NCBI GenBank assembly: GCA_035559595.1
Contig: DATMBF010000007.1
Location: forward strand, 24,788-88,787
Length of the DNA: 64,000 bases
Reading direction: 5' to 3'
Source of the DNA: DATMBF01 sp035559595
Lineage (GTDB): Bacteria; Bacteroidota; Ignavibacteria; UBA10030
Shown: positions 23,929 through 33,610 of the stretch, one piece after another
Layout of the letters: each line of letters begins with the position of its first letter
Numbering within the stretch: the stretch's first letter is position 1
Program-made: the position numbers and the translations under genes
Notes under the pieces: model-generated
The model's input: the letters and a program-made list of their open reading frames with translations, nothing else
The model's database searches: none
What the model was told of the DNA's origin: nothing

Positions 23929-26900
23929 ATGTTTAAACAGCTTTCAGACAAACTGAATTACTTCGAGCTCGAACAGCGCATTCTCCAATTCTGGGATGAG
24001 CAGAAGATCTTTGCGCAGAGTATCTCCAAGCGCGAGGGGAGTCCTCGTTTCACCTTCTATGAAGGCCCACCAACAGCCAACGGTCGTCCGGGCATTCACC
24101 ACGTCATGTCCCGCACCCTCAAGGACCTGATCTGCCGTTACAAGACCATGCGAGGCTTCCAGGTGTATCGCAAGGCGGGATGGGACACACACGGCCTTCC
24201 TGTGGAAATCGAAGTTGAGAAAGAGCTTGGCTTCAAACACAAAGATGAGATTGTGAAGTACGGAGTGGCGGAATTCAACAAGAAGTGCAAAGAGTCGGTC
24301 TGGAAGTACAAAAGCGATTGGGAACAAATGACCCGGATAATGGGCTACTGGGTCGATATGGAACATCCCTACATCACGTTCGAGAACAACTACATTGAAT
24401 CGATCTGGTGGGCTCTCAAGCAGTATTACGACAAGGGGATGATCTACAAGGGCTACAAGATCCAACCATACTGTCCTCGATGCGAAACGCCGCTTTCTTC
24501 GCACGAGGTGTCTCTCGGCTATAAAGATGTCAGCGATCCATCGGTGTACGTTAAGATGAAAGTGAAGGGGGAGGAGAACACCTTCTTCCTCGTGTGGACG
24601 ACGACGCCATGGACGCTCATCTCTAACGTTGCGCTTGCCGTTCACCCTGATGTCGATTATGTGCTGGTTGAGCACAAGAGTGAGAAACTCATTCTTGCGG
24701 AAGCAAGACTTGCACTGCTTGGAGACGGGTACCTCCTCCTCAGAACGATGAAAGGTTCCGAACTTGCCGGGAAGGAGTACGAGCGTCTCTTTAGCTATCA
24801 TCAGGTTAAAGAAAAAGGTTGGTATGTCGTGGGAGCCGATTTTGTCACCACCGAGGACGGAACAGGCATTGTGCACATGGCTCCGGCATATGGAGAGGAT
24901 GACTACCAGCAGGCCGTGAAGTATGGGCTTCCCACAATCCATCCCGTCAACAAGTCGGGTGAGTTTGGATCAGATGTTCCAGACTTCGCAGGGAAGTTTG
25001 TCAAGGAAGCTGATCCCGAAATCATCGCCAATCTGAAGAAGCGCGGACTTCTGTTCAAGAAAGAAAGCTACCTTCACAGCTATCCGCACTGTTGGCGTTG
25101 CTCGTCGCCTTTGCTTTACTATGCTCGTGAATCGTGGTACATCCGCACCACTGCATACGCCAAGCAAATGATCGAGTTAAACAAGACGATCAACTGGATA
25201 CCACCTGAAGTCGGGGAAGGGCGGTTCGGGAACTGGCTCGAGGAGAACAAAGACTGGGCGCTTTCGCGCGATCGCTTCTGGGGAACCCCACTGCCGATCT
25301 GGATTTGCGATAAGTGCGGCGATCAGGAGTGTGTCGGGAGTGTTGAGGAATTGCGGGAGAAATGGTCGAGGTCAGGAGTCGGTGGTTCGGGGAAGTCTCA
25401 AACCATGAGCCACGAACCGATTCTGGATCTCCACAAACCGTACGTCGATGAAATCGCCTGGAAATGCAGCCGCTGCGGCGGCACGAAACACCGCACGCCC
25501 GAGCTGATCGACGTCTGGTTCGACTCCGGCTCGATGCCATTCGCACAATGGCATTATCCGTTCGAGAACAAAGAGGTGTTCGAGAAAGCCTACCCGGCGG
25601 ATTACATTTCCGAAGGTATCGACCAAACGCGCGGCTGGTTCTACACGCTCCACGCCATTGGGTCATTTCTCTTCGGCAAGCCCGCCTTCAAGAATGTGCT
25701 TGTCAACGAGCTGATTCTCGATAAGCAGGGGCAGAAGATGTCGAAGTCCAAGCGGAACACGGTTGATCCGTTTGCCCTCATTGAGAAGTATGGAGCGGAT
25801 GCTGTTCGCTGGTATCTCGTGTCGAACAGTCCCGTCTGGCGCCCCACACTCTTCGATGAGGAGGGGATTGCCGAAGTCCAGCGCAAATTTTTCAGCACGC
25901 TACTCAACACATATGCCTTCTTTGCACTTTACGCGAACATCGATAGGTTCACATATCAGGAGAAGCGCATCCCCGTCTCGGAGCGTCCCGAAATCGACCG
26001 ATGGATACTCTCGGAGCTGAATTCCCTCATCCGCAATTACGAGCGCTGGATGGATGCGTACGACGTTACGCGAGCGACTCGTGCCGTGAGCGATTTCACC
26101 ATCGATCAGCTTTCTAACTGGTATGTTCGTCGCAACCGCCGGCGATTCTGGAAGAGTGAAATGGGAAAGGACAAGACGGCGGCCTACCAAACACTCTGGG
26201 AGTGCCTTGTCACGATGACAAAGCTCATGGCGCCGTTTGCTCCGTTTCTGGCGGATGAGCTGTTCCGTGTGTTGAACGTTGGCAGTCAAAAAGAGCCGGT
26301 CGAATCCGTCCATCTCTCGTTCCTTCCGCCCGTCGAGGAAAGTGCGATTGATCCGACACTTGAACGGAAGATGGAGCGTGCAATCAGGATTGTGGGGCTC
26401 GTCCGTGCGATGAGGATGAAATCGAACATTAAGGTCAGGCAACCGCTGCGGAAGATTCTTGTCCCTGTCATGAGTGATCAGGATCGTCGGGAGATCGAGC
26501 AGATGAGAGACGTTATTCTTGAAGAGATCAATGTCAAGGTACTCGAGTTTGTCTCGGACGATTCTGGTATTGTTCGTAAGAAAGCCAAGCCGAACTTCAA
26601 GACGCTGGGGCCAAAGTTTGGCAAGCAGGTACAGGTGGTTGCCGCAGCGGTGAGGGAGCTCGGTGCTCAACAGATTCAGGCCCTCGAACGGGAAGGAGTA
26701 TGCAGGATCGCCGTCGATGGGGCAGACATTGAGATTTCCCGTGAGGATGTGGAAATTCTCCATGAGGATATTCAGGGTTGGCTGGTCGAGACAGATGGCG
26801 TCATGACCGTTGCGCTCGATACAGAGTTGACGGAAGAACTCATCGATGAAGGTCTCGCGCGTGAGTTTGTGAATCGTGTGCAGAACATGAGGAAGGATGC

Positions 26901-27117
26901 CGGATTCGAAGTGACCGATCGAATCAAGATCTATCACCGATCGTCGGATCGGCTCATGAAAGCGCTCGCTCGCATGCAAGAGTACGTCAAACAAGAGACA
27001 CTGGCGATAGAACTCCTCATGCTGAATCAGAAAGAGCATTCTCCGGTCGAGCTTTCGAAGGAAGAGTTGAACGGCGAGCGTGCCGAAATCGGCGTTGAGA
27101 GAATTTCTCGGATTTAG
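23929..27117 (+). CDS. ileS: Isoleucyl-tRNA synthetase
   Basis: Class I aminoacyl-tRNA synthetase of 1062 residues that charges tRNA-Ile and edits Val. The HIGH-type motif is GPPTANGRPGIHHV at 46-59 and the KMSKS motif lies near residue 603. Paired Cys motifs are YCPRCETP, PHCWRCSSP, ICDKCGDQEC and WKCSRCGGTKH. The length and GRPGIHHV spelling fit the eukaryote-like type 2 IleS, the form linked with natural tolerance to mupirocin in other bacteria; tolerance here is inference. The editing domain (VWTTTPWTL onward) is intact. It lies between DUF2905 and a DksA-like gene. Confidence 0.98.
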   Translation: MFKQLSDKLNYFELEQRILQFWDEQKIFAQSISKREGSPRFTFYEGPPTANGRPGIHHVMSRTLKDLICRYKTMRGFQVYRKAGWDTHGLPVEIEVEKELGFKHKDEIVKYGVAEFNKKCKESVWKYKSDWEQMTRIMGYWVDMEHPYITFENNYIESIWWALKQYYDKGMIYKGYKIQPYCPRCETPLSSHEVSLGYKDVSDPSVYVKMKVKGEENTFFLVWTTTPWTLISNVALAVHPDVDYVLVEHKSEKLILAEARLALLGDGYLLLRTMKGSELAGKEYERLFSYHQVKEKGWYVVGADFVTTEDGTGIVHMAPAYGEDDYQQAVKYGLPTIHPVNKSGEFGSDVPDFAGKFVKEADPEIIANLKKRGLLFKKESYLHSYPHCWRCSSPLLYYARESWYIRTTAYAKQMIELNKTINWIPPEVGEGRFGNWLEENKDWALSRDRFWGTPLPIWICDKCGDQECVGSVEELREKWSRSGVGGSGKSQTMSHEPILDLHKPYVDEIAWKCSRCGGTKHRTPELIDVWFDSGSMPFAQWHYPFENKEVFEKAYPADYISEGIDQTRGWFYTLHAIGSFLFGKPAFKNVLVNELILDKQGQKMSKSKRNTVDPFALIEKYGADAVRWYLVSNSPVWRPTLFDEEGIAEVQRKFFSTLLNTYAFFALYANIDRFTYQEKRIPVSERPEIDRWILSELNSLIRNYERWMDAYDVTRATRAVSDFTIDQLSNWYVRRNRRRFWKSEMGKDKTAAYQTLWECLVTMTKLMAPFAPFLADELFRVLNVGSQKEPVESVHLSFLPPVEESAIDPTLERKMERAIRIVGLVRAMRMKSNIKVRQPLRKILVPVMSDQDRREIEQMRDVILEEINVKVLEFVSDDSGIVRKKAKPNFKTLGPKFGKQVQVVAAAVRELGAQQIQALEREGVCRIAVDGADIEISREDVEILHEDIQGWLVETDGVMTVALDTELTEELIDEGLAREFVNRVQNMRKDAGFEVTDRIKIYHRSSDRLMKALARMQEYVKQETLAIELLMLNQKEHSPVELSKEELNGERAEIGVERISRI

Positions 27118-27169
27118 CAAAAAGTTTTCATATCTTATGATGTGAGGTTGAAACTAAAGGAAAGGAACC

Positions 27170-27679
27170 ATGGCGAAACGAAAGCCTGCAGTAAAGAAGA
27201 AGCGAACAACCGCGCACCCGAAGGGGGCAAAACCTGCAAAGGTCGGAGCTCCGGAAGCCCGGCAGGCGAGTCAGAAGTCGCAACCGGCACGGAAAGGATA
27301 CAGTAAGACCGACCTGGAGTATTTCAGGAATCTCATTCTCGAGAAGCGCAAAGAGATCCTTGAGGACTTGGAGTCCCTCAAAGCGAGTATGATGGACGTG
27401 ACGACAGGGGAGTATGTGAGTGAGAACTCGACGTACTCCCTGCACATGGAGCAGGGGACGGACACGATGGAGCGGGAAAAAACCTTCATGTACGCGGCTC
27501 GTGAGGGAAAGTTCCTCAACCATCTCGATGATGCCCTGAGACGCATCGAAAAGGGAACATACGGGTTTTGCATCGAGTGCGGAAAGCTCATCGACAAGGA
27601 GCGGTTAAAGGCGGTTCCGCACGCACAAATGTGCATCGATTGTAAGCTGAAAAAGGGCAACAAGCAGCAGGTAGGGTAG
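27170..27679 (+). CDS. DksA/TraR-family zinc-finger protein (YlyA-like)
   Basis: A 169-residue protein. The first 45 residues are very rich in Lys, Ala and Pro (MAKRKPAVKKKRTTAHPKG), which is unusual for the family. A coiled-coil region (about 48-125) follows, and then a four-Cys zinc finger, YGFCIECGKLI and AQMCIDCKLKK. DksA-type proteins act on RNA polymerase through the secondary channel. The gene lies between ileS and lspA, exactly where Gram-positive genomes place ylyA, also a DksA/TraR-type protein. GGAAAGGAA precedes the ATG. Confidence 0.88.
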   Translation: MAKRKPAVKKKRTTAHPKGAKPAKVGAPEARQASQKSQPARKGYSKTDLEYFRNLILEKRKEILEDLESLKASMMDVTTGEYVSENSTYSLHMEQGTDTMEREKTFMYAAREGKFLNHLDDALRRIEKGTYGFCIECGKLIDKERLKAVPHAQMCIDCKLKKGNKQQVG

Positions 27680-27686
27680 GAGTACC

Positions 27687-28325
27687 GTGCGAGTCCTCTA
27701 TCTCACAGGAATCATCGTTGTTCTGGACCAGGTCACCAAGCTCCTTATCAAGGGCTTTTCGATGCCGTTCCTCAATATTTACCATTCCGGCATGCAGTTG
27801 GGGGCCAGCATCCCGATCATGGGGGAATTCTTCCGCCTCACGTTCATTGAGAATCCGGGCATGGCATTTGGCATCGATGTCGGTGGCAAACTCTTTCTCA
27901 CCCTCTTCTCTCTGGCAGCGAGCATCGGTATCCTGTGGTACGTCTGGAAGGTCAGGGAAGAGTCCCTGGCTATCCGGATCCCTCTTGCCCTCATTCTTGG
28001 CGGAGCGATCGGGAATCTCATTGACCGCGTTTTCTACGGTGTCATTTTCGGCGAAGGACCGCTGTTCCACGGAAAGGTGGTCGATTTTTTGGATGTGGAC
28101 TTCTTCAACATCGATTTCTTCGGTTATCACATCCACCGATGGCCCGTCTTCAATATCGCTGATGCATCGGTGTCTGTCGGTGTCTTCCTTCTTCTCATTT
28201 TCCATCGCAAGTTCAAGTCGCTTGAGGAGCAACAGGCTCTTGCCGCCGCAACGCCCGTTGCGGATTCTCAAGGCGTGAACGACGGTCCCGCCATCCGTTC
28301 TACCGACCAGCAAAGCTCTCCGTAG
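27687..28325 (+). CDS. lspA: Lipoprotein signal peptidase (signal peptidase II)
   Basis: Inner-membrane aspartic peptidase of 212 residues that removes signal peptides from prolipoproteins. The two catalytic Asp are D113 in GNLIDRVFYG and D159 in FNIADASVSVG, and FIENPGMAFG is the usual helper motif. Four membrane helices are expected. The C-terminal tail after residue 180 (EEQQALAAATPVADSQ) is longer than usual. The GTG start has TAGGAG upstream. Lipoproteins in the window (5632, 42723) are plausible substrates. Confidence 0.96.
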   Translation: MRVLYLTGIIVVLDQVTKLLIKGFSMPFLNIYHSGMQLGASIPIMGEFFRLTFIENPGMAFGIDVGGKLFLTLFSLAASIGILWYVWKVREESLAIRIPLALILGGAIGNLIDRVFYGVIFGEGPLFHGKVVDFLDVDFFNIDFFGYHIHRWPVFNIADASVSVGVFLLLIFHRKFKSLEEQQALAAATPVADSQGVNDGPAIRSTDQQSSP

Positions 28326-28332
28326 TCCTCGA

Positions 28333-29325
28333 ATGCAGAGCGAGGTGAACACCGAAATTCTCCCGGTCTCCACGGAACGGGAAATTCTCTACGTTGTTGT
28401 TCCCGCCGGTCAGCGGCGCGAGCGTATCGATCTGTATCTCACCCATCAGATCGAAAATGCCACTCGAAACAAAGTGCAGCGGGCGATCGAAGCCGGCATG
28501 GTGTCGGTAAATGGGAAGCCCGTGAAGTCAAGTTATCAGATTTCGCCGGGCGATCGCATCCAAGTAACGTTCCCACGGCCCCCTCGGCCAGATGCCCAGC
28601 CGGAGCAGATCCCGCTGAATATCCTTTATGAAGACGAACATCTGATCGTTCTGAACAAGCCGGCCGGAATGGTGACGCACCCCGCTCACGGACATTACAC
28701 GGGTACTCTCGTCAATGCTCTCCTCTATCACTGTAATCAACTCTCGATGGGGGATACGACGAGACCCGGCATTGTGCATCGTCTCGACAAGGATACGAGC
28801 GGACTCATGGTCGTGGCGAAGTCAGATCATGTGCATCATCAGCTCGCGAAACAATTTTCAAAGCGAACGATCGAACGGCAGTACTGGGCCCTTGTCTGGG
28901 GGAAGTTGAAAAAACCGAGTGGCATCATCGAAGCGACCATTGGGAGAAGTCGGAAGAACAGAAAGAAGGTTGTTGTGATGGAGGAAGGAAAGCATTCGGT
29001 CACGAGATTCGAAGTCCTGAAGGAGTTCGATTTTCTTTCACTCCTTCGACTCAATCTCAAAACCGGTCGCACGCATCAGATTCGCGTCCACATGGCCTAC
29101 ATTGGGCATCCCGTGTTTGGCGATCCAACGTATGGTGGGAGAAATCATTTCTGGGGAGGATTAGAGGGAAAGAAAGCGCAACAGGCGCGTCATCTCCTTT
29201 CGTTGATTTCCCGCCAGGCGCTGCATGCGAAGACAATAGGATTCGTTCATCCCGTTACGGGTGAGAACCTCAAGTTCGACTCGGAGCTTCCGAAAGACAT
29301 GAAAGAAGTGATTGACCGATTGTAA
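28333..29325 (+). CDS. rluD: RluD-type 23S rRNA pseudouridine synthase
   Basis: Converts uridines of 23S rRNA to pseudouridine, probably in helix 69. It has 330 residues. An N-terminal S4 RNA-binding domain (about 28-90, IDLYLTHQIENATRNKVQRA) precedes the RluA-family catalytic domain with D152 in GIVHRLDKDTSGLMVVAKS, and LKTGRTHQIRVHMA later. The gene lies 7 bases after lspA and closes the cluster in the place of Gram-positive ylyB. Confidence 0.95.
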   Translation: MQSEVNTEILPVSTEREILYVVVPAGQRRERIDLYLTHQIENATRNKVQRAIEAGMVSVNGKPVKSSYQISPGDRIQVTFPRPPRPDAQPEQIPLNILYEDEHLIVLNKPAGMVTHPAHGHYTGTLVNALLYHCNQLSMGDTTRPGIVHRLDKDTSGLMVVAKSDHVHHQLAKQFSKRTIERQYWALVWGKLKKPSGIIEATIGRSRKNRKKVVVMEEGKHSVTRFEVLKEFDFLSLLRLNLKTGRTHQIRVHMAYIGHPVFGDPTYGGRNHFWGGLEGKKAQQARHLLSLISRQALHAKTIGFVHPVTGENLKFDSELPKDMKEVIDRL

Positions 29326-29349
29326 CCGGTCCTAACGATCAGAGTCCTT

Positions 29350-30504
29350 CTATTGCTCTCTCCGTGCGCCCGAGCGTCGTGATCGCTCACCGGCATGCGG
29401 TTGTTGGCGCGGAGGAGGAGCTGGTCTGACCGACCTTTCCTCTCGTCTGGATGGAGTGTCAAACGATCGAATCCGACTGCGAGGTTCAGCCTCATTGTGT
29501 CTGAGTTCTTCTCTTGGATTCTCCGGCCTGCGACCAAGCCTTCGGAGGATCGAGCGCGGCGCTCTGCGATCTTGCGCTTCGTTATCATCCCTCGAAAACG
29601 AACCGCGCTCTCTTCCTCCAATACTCTCTCGCTGCCGATTTCTCTCGTACTCGACTCCATCAGGTTCCCGACGAATTCGCCGTATGTCCAGACTTGTCGG
29701 CCGATCTGCACGCCGCGCTTCGAATCGCTCTCGACTGGTCTCCCGCGGTGATCGATCCGGTCTGAACACCTCAATGCGCCCCCGCTCGCCGTCGCGGATC
29801 AGTCGCTCACCACGCTCTCGTGACTCCTGGATTTCCATCCGCTCGATACGGACATTCCCGCCTCGCTCGATCAGCGAGCGGTCGACGCCGCGGTTGATGA
29901 TTCGGTCGCCGTTCACTTCGTATCTGCCGCCTGAGCGTGTGTAGCCAATAAGCCGCCTTGATTGCTCCTCCGGCTCAATGTGCCGATCCACAGACTCGCC
30001 CCCGAAATGCCGGACCGTAACGAAGTTCCAATATCGAGGTGGGGCATACCAGCGAGTGGTGAAGCGGATGCCGACAGTAATGCTCAATCGAGCATACGGC
30101 GGTAACGGGGCCCAACCGATATAGTCATCATTGTACCTCCACTCGACCCATGCCGGACCCCAAACCCGATCGGGAATCCAAATCCATCCATAATAATCAT
30201 CATAATACCATCGACCATAGTGGAAGACGATCCAACCAAACGGCTCATGCGAAACCCAGTACCAACCGAAGTCTGTCCACACCCATCGCCCAAAGCAGTA
30301 CGGACGCCATCCGGCCATAACGCTCACAGGTCTCCATCCATAGAATCCTGCGTCAAACTCAATCCATTCACCATACGGCTGGAGGTGGTCGTAAAAATAC
30401 TCCACGCCCGCAGAAGCGGAGAATCCCGAAGGTTGTGCGTGAGTTGGTTGATACCCCATTCCTGTAAGTATAATAAGAGAGAATGCCAGTCCGAAGAATT
30501 TCAT
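29350..30504 (-). CDS. DUF6600-type secreted protein with Arg-rich tail
   Basis: A 384-residue exported protein. A signal peptide covers residues 1-23 (FFGLAFSLIILTGMGYQPTHA). Residues 30-160 are packed with Trp, Tyr and Gly in short repeats (EWIEFDAGFYGWRP, GRWVWTDFGWYWV, GRWYYDDYYGWIWIP), the DUF6600 pattern. From about 190 the protein turns into a low-complexity Arg/Glu-rich tail (ERGERLIRDGERGRIEVFRP and similar) with a very basic end. Such proteins are thought to be envelope-associated. The start at 30504 follows AGGAAAGG. Its stop faces rluD across 24 bases and its start is divergent from the GH31 gene. Confidence 0.82.
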   Translation of the reverse strand: MKFFGLAFSLIILTGMGYQPTHAQPSGFSASAGVEYFYDHLQPYGEWIEFDAGFYGWRPVSVMAGWRPYCFGRWVWTDFGWYWVSHEPFGWIVFHYGRWYYDDYYGWIWIPDRVWGPAWVEWRYNDDYIGWAPLPPYARLSITVGIRFTTRWYAPPRYWNFVTVRHFGGESVDRHIEPEEQSRRLIGYTRSGGRYEVNGDRIINRGVDRSLIERGGNVRIERMEIQESRERGERLIRDGERGRIEVFRPDRSPRETSRERFEARRADRPTSLDIRRIRREPDGVEYERNRQRESIGGRERGSFSRDDNEAQDRRAPRSILRRLGRRPENPREELRHNEAEPRSRIRSFDTPSRREERSVRPAPPPRQQPHAGERSRRSGARREQ

Positions 30505-30693
30505 AGTAACACCTTTCCTTTCCGAAGCCCGCCTGAAAGGGGCAAGAGACGTGCCATAAAACCCTGGGTTCATTGGGCAATTTTAGCAAGAACTTCGAGT
30601 TTCGACTGTATGCTCTCAATGGCAGGCTGTGCTGTTGGGAGAACACCTCGATTTCTTGCTTTTCTGCCAATCGCTTTCAACATTCAGCACGAT

Positions 30694-33150
30694 ATGAGAC
30701 TGGGTCTTCGCATCTTTCTGTCTTTCTTTTTTCTGCCTTGTTTCCTCCATTTCGCCGAGGCTCAATGGCAATCTGTCGGCAATGTAACAGGCTTCCGAGC
30801 CGAAGGGGCTAAGGTTACGATTCGAGCAGGGGAAAGCCAATTGCTCGTTCATGCACTTGCGCCGGATCTGTTTCGCATTCGCCTCGCCCCCAAAGGTACC
30901 TTTGAACCGGATCGCTCCGTTGCCGTTGTGAAAACCGATTGGCCGGTCATTCAGCCCAAAGTCACGGATGCCGGCTCGAACCTCAAGATCGCAACCGACG
31001 AGATTACGATTGTCGTCCAGAAACGGCCCCTGCGCCTCCAGTTTGTTGACGCTGAAGGTCGTGCAATCAACGCGGATGATCCCGCAAAAGGAATGTCGTG
31101 GGATGGGGAGGAGGTGCGCATCTGGAAAACCACACCTCTCGACGAGAACTACTACGGCTTTGGGGAGAAAGCAGGAAGACTCAACAAGAAACACAAGCAC
31201 ATGGCGATGTGGAACTCCGACATCCCCGCTTACAAAGCCGATACGGATCCGCTCTACCAGTCGATTCCCTTCTTCTACGGCATTCGGGGCGGACGTGCGT
31301 ATGCGATCTTCTTCGACAATACCTACTGGTCGTCGTTCGATATGGGGAAGGAATCGATGGATCGGTATTCGTTCGGAGCATCGGGTGGCGAGCTGAACTA
31401 CTATTTCTTCTATGGTCCATCCCCGAAGAAGATTCTTTCGCGATTCACAGAGCTTGTCGGGAGAATGCCACTTCCGCCGCGATGGTCGCTCGGCTATCAG
31501 CAATGCCGGTGGAGCTATGCGCCGGAGAGTCGAGTGAGAGAGATTGCAAAGAACTTTCGCGAGAAAAACATTCCTGCGGACGTGATGTATCTTGATATCG
31601 ATTACATGGAGGGATATCGGATCTTTACATGGGACAACGCGAAGTTTCCTGACCCCACGAAAATGATTTCAGATCTACGGAAGGATGGATTCAGAATTGC
31701 CGTGATTGTTGATCCGGGAATCAAGCAGGATACTGGCTACCATGCTTACCGAACTGGACTTGCCGGCAATCATTTTCTGAAATATCCCGATGGCCGCGTC
31801 TACAGTGGAAAAGTCTGGCCCGGCGAGTGCGCGTTTCCGGACTTCTCAAGCGCTGCCTCCCGTCGCTGGTGGGGCGATCAGTTCAAGATGCTGATCGATG
31901 CGGGCGTGCGAGGCTGGTGGAACGACATGAACGAGCCCTCTGTCTTCGATGTCCCAACGAAAACAGTCGATCTCTCCGTGATTCATGATGACGAAGGATT
32001 CAAGACATCTCATCGAAAGAATCACAACACCTATGGAATGCAAATGACACAAGCGACGTACGATGGCGTAAAGCGTCTGCTGCCGTCTGAGCGTCCGTTC
32101 GTCCTGACCAGAGCCTCCTATGCAGGTGGACATCGCTACTCGGCAGCTTGGACGGGAGACAACATCGCCTCGTGGGAACATCTGCAAATGGCAGTGCCGA
32201 TGTGTCTGAACCTCAGCATTTCCGGTCAACCGTTTGTGGGCACAGATATCGGAGGATTCATCGGCTATCCTTCTGGAGAGTTATTTGCGCGTTGGTTACA
32301 GCTTGGAGTCTTCACACCTCTCATGAGGGCACACTCTGTCATTAACGAAAAGAACAAAGAGCCCTGGGAGTACGGTGAGCAGTTCACGGAAATCAACAGA
32401 AAGACCATCGAGCTACGATATCGATTGTTACCGTACATCTATAATGCTCTGTATCAGGCTTCAGTGACAGGCATTCCTCCAATGCGTCCACTGGTTTTCG
32501 AGTATCCCGACGACGGTCACTACCAATGGAACGAGACGGAATTTATGTTTGGTGATGATCTCCTTGTAGCACCTGTCCTGTGGGAGGGAGCGACCAAGCG
32601 TACGGTTCGACTTCCGAAAGGGATCTGGTATGATTACTGGACGCAGACGAGGTTTGATGGCGGAAAAGATGCTACTGTCGAGGCGCCCATTGACCGAATT
32701 CCAATTTTTGTTCGGGCAGGAGCTGTTATCCCCACTCAGCAGCTCGTTCAATACACTGACGAAGCTCCGATTGATCCGCTGACCTACACAGTCTATCCCG
32801 GCGGGAATGGCGCTACGATGTATTATGAGGATGACGGGATATCGTTTGATTTCGAGAGGGGGAGCTATTTCCGTCGGACAATACACTTCTCGATGGATGG
32901 ACGGTCCAGGAAGCTTGCGCTGGGGAAAGTCGAAGGATCATATGATCCTCCTGCACGATCAGTGGTGTTTCTCTTTATCGATACCGATCGTCCGCGTGAC
33001 GGTGTACTGTTGGGTCGGAGGAAGCTTAGCGAAGCGAATGAAAGCAGCTTGGTGGGTGCGAAGGAGGGTTGGAGTTATTCGTCGGACAGGCGAATCGTTT
33101 TGGTGAAGTTTCCGGAAAGCAGGAATGAACGAACCATCACAATTCAATAA
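30694..33150 (+). CDS. Glycoside hydrolase family 31 alpha-glucosidase, exported
   Basis: Retaining alpha-glycosidase of 818 residues that releases glucose or related sugars from alpha-glucans and oligosaccharides. A signal peptide (1-24, FLSFFFLPCFLHFAEA) exports it. An N-terminal beta-sandwich (to about 240) is followed by the catalytic barrel: VMYLDIDYMEGYR, the nucleophile D411 in WWNDMNEPS, the acid/base D489 in WTGDN, and the C-terminal sheet domains. TRASYAGGHRY and VGTDIGGF support the alpha-glucosidase subgroup. The start was placed at ATG 30694 because it gives a signal peptide, although no ribosome site is visible; the frame is open back to 30220, over the divergent gene. Confidence 0.94.
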   Translation: MRLGLRIFLSFFFLPCFLHFAEAQWQSVGNVTGFRAEGAKVTIRAGESQLLVHALAPDLFRIRLAPKGTFEPDRSVAVVKTDWPVIQPKVTDAGSNLKIATDEITIVVQKRPLRLQFVDAEGRAINADDPAKGMSWDGEEVRIWKTTPLDENYYGFGEKAGRLNKKHKHMAMWNSDIPAYKADTDPLYQSIPFFYGIRGGRAYAIFFDNTYWSSFDMGKESMDRYSFGASGGELNYYFFYGPSPKKILSRFTELVGRMPLPPRWSLGYQQCRWSYAPESRVREIAKNFREKNIPADVMYLDIDYMEGYRIFTWDNAKFPDPTKMISDLRKDGFRIAVIVDPGIKQDTGYHAYRTGLAGNHFLKYPDGRVYSGKVWPGECAFPDFSSAASRRWWGDQFKMLIDAGVRGWWNDMNEPSVFDVPTKTVDLSVIHDDEGFKTSHRKNHNTYGMQMTQATYDGVKRLLPSERPFVLTRASYAGGHRYSAAWTGDNIASWEHLQMAVPMCLNLSISGQPFVGTDIGGFIGYPSGELFARWLQLGVFTPLMRAHSVINEKNKEPWEYGEQFTEINRKTIELRYRLLPYIYNALYQASVTGIPPMRPLVFEYPDDGHYQWNETEFMFGDDLLVAPVLWEGATKRTVRLPKGIWYDYWTQTRFDGGKDATVEAPIDRIPIFVRAGAVIPTQQLVQYTDEAPIDPLTYTVYPGGNGATMYYEDDGISFDFERGSYFRRTIHFSMDGRSRKLALGKVEGSYDPPARSVVFLFIDTDRPRDGVLLGRRKLSEANESSLVGAKEGWSYSSDRRIVLVKFPESRNERTITIQ

Positions 33151-33178
33151 CCTTTGGTCAATAACCTCTGGCTGACGA

Positions 33179-33367
33179 ATGGCAGCAATCGATACATTTG
33201 AATGGCTTGTGAGGCAACTCTGGCCTCAGACAAATGAGTCGACCCGATGGCTTATTGATGAAAAACGCAAGGAATTGTTGGCCCTCAGGAATGAAAATGA
33301 ACGCCTCCTTTTCATTGAAAACCTCTTGCAAGAGATGCGGGAAATGAAGAGATGGAAGGGAAGCTGA
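33179..33367 (+). CDS. Small hypothetical protein
   Basis: A possible 62-residue protein, MAAIDTFEWLVRQLWPQTNE onward, rich in Glu, Lys and Leu with a helical C-terminal half (LLFIENLLQEMREMKRW). It follows the GH31 gene by 28 bases. No ribosome site and no known family. The 243 bases after it, to the msrA stop, show no gene. Composition looks coding, but it may be a chance frame. Confidence 0.4.
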   Translation: MAAIDTFEWLVRQLWPQTNESTRWLIDEKRKELLALRNENERLLFIENLLQEMREMKRWKGS

Positions 33368-33610
33368 CGGCAATATCGTGGCATTCATCTCAACTTGCCA
33401 TTGAAGATGGCGCCTGTGGCCGTACAAAAGTCATTGCAAACGGCTGTCGAAATTATAGGTCGGGATACCGTCGCGCCCAGGTTTGAGGTTCCGGAAATCA
33501 TCGGTTTCTGACTACACTCGAAGTATCGATCCGGTTTTTTGGACTTTTTGGACAGCCCCGAAGCAATGACTGTTGAGAAACTTCTTGTACAGCCTCTCCC
33601 ACTCTTAACC

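Noticed and set aside
25190..25666. Long minus-strand open frames inside ileS
   Set aside because: They are shadows of a highly conserved synthetase on the plus strand.
30220..30693. A long N-terminal extension of the GH31 enzyme
   Set aside because: It overlaps the divergent DUF6600 gene, shows no homology, and would bury the signal peptide that starts at 30694.
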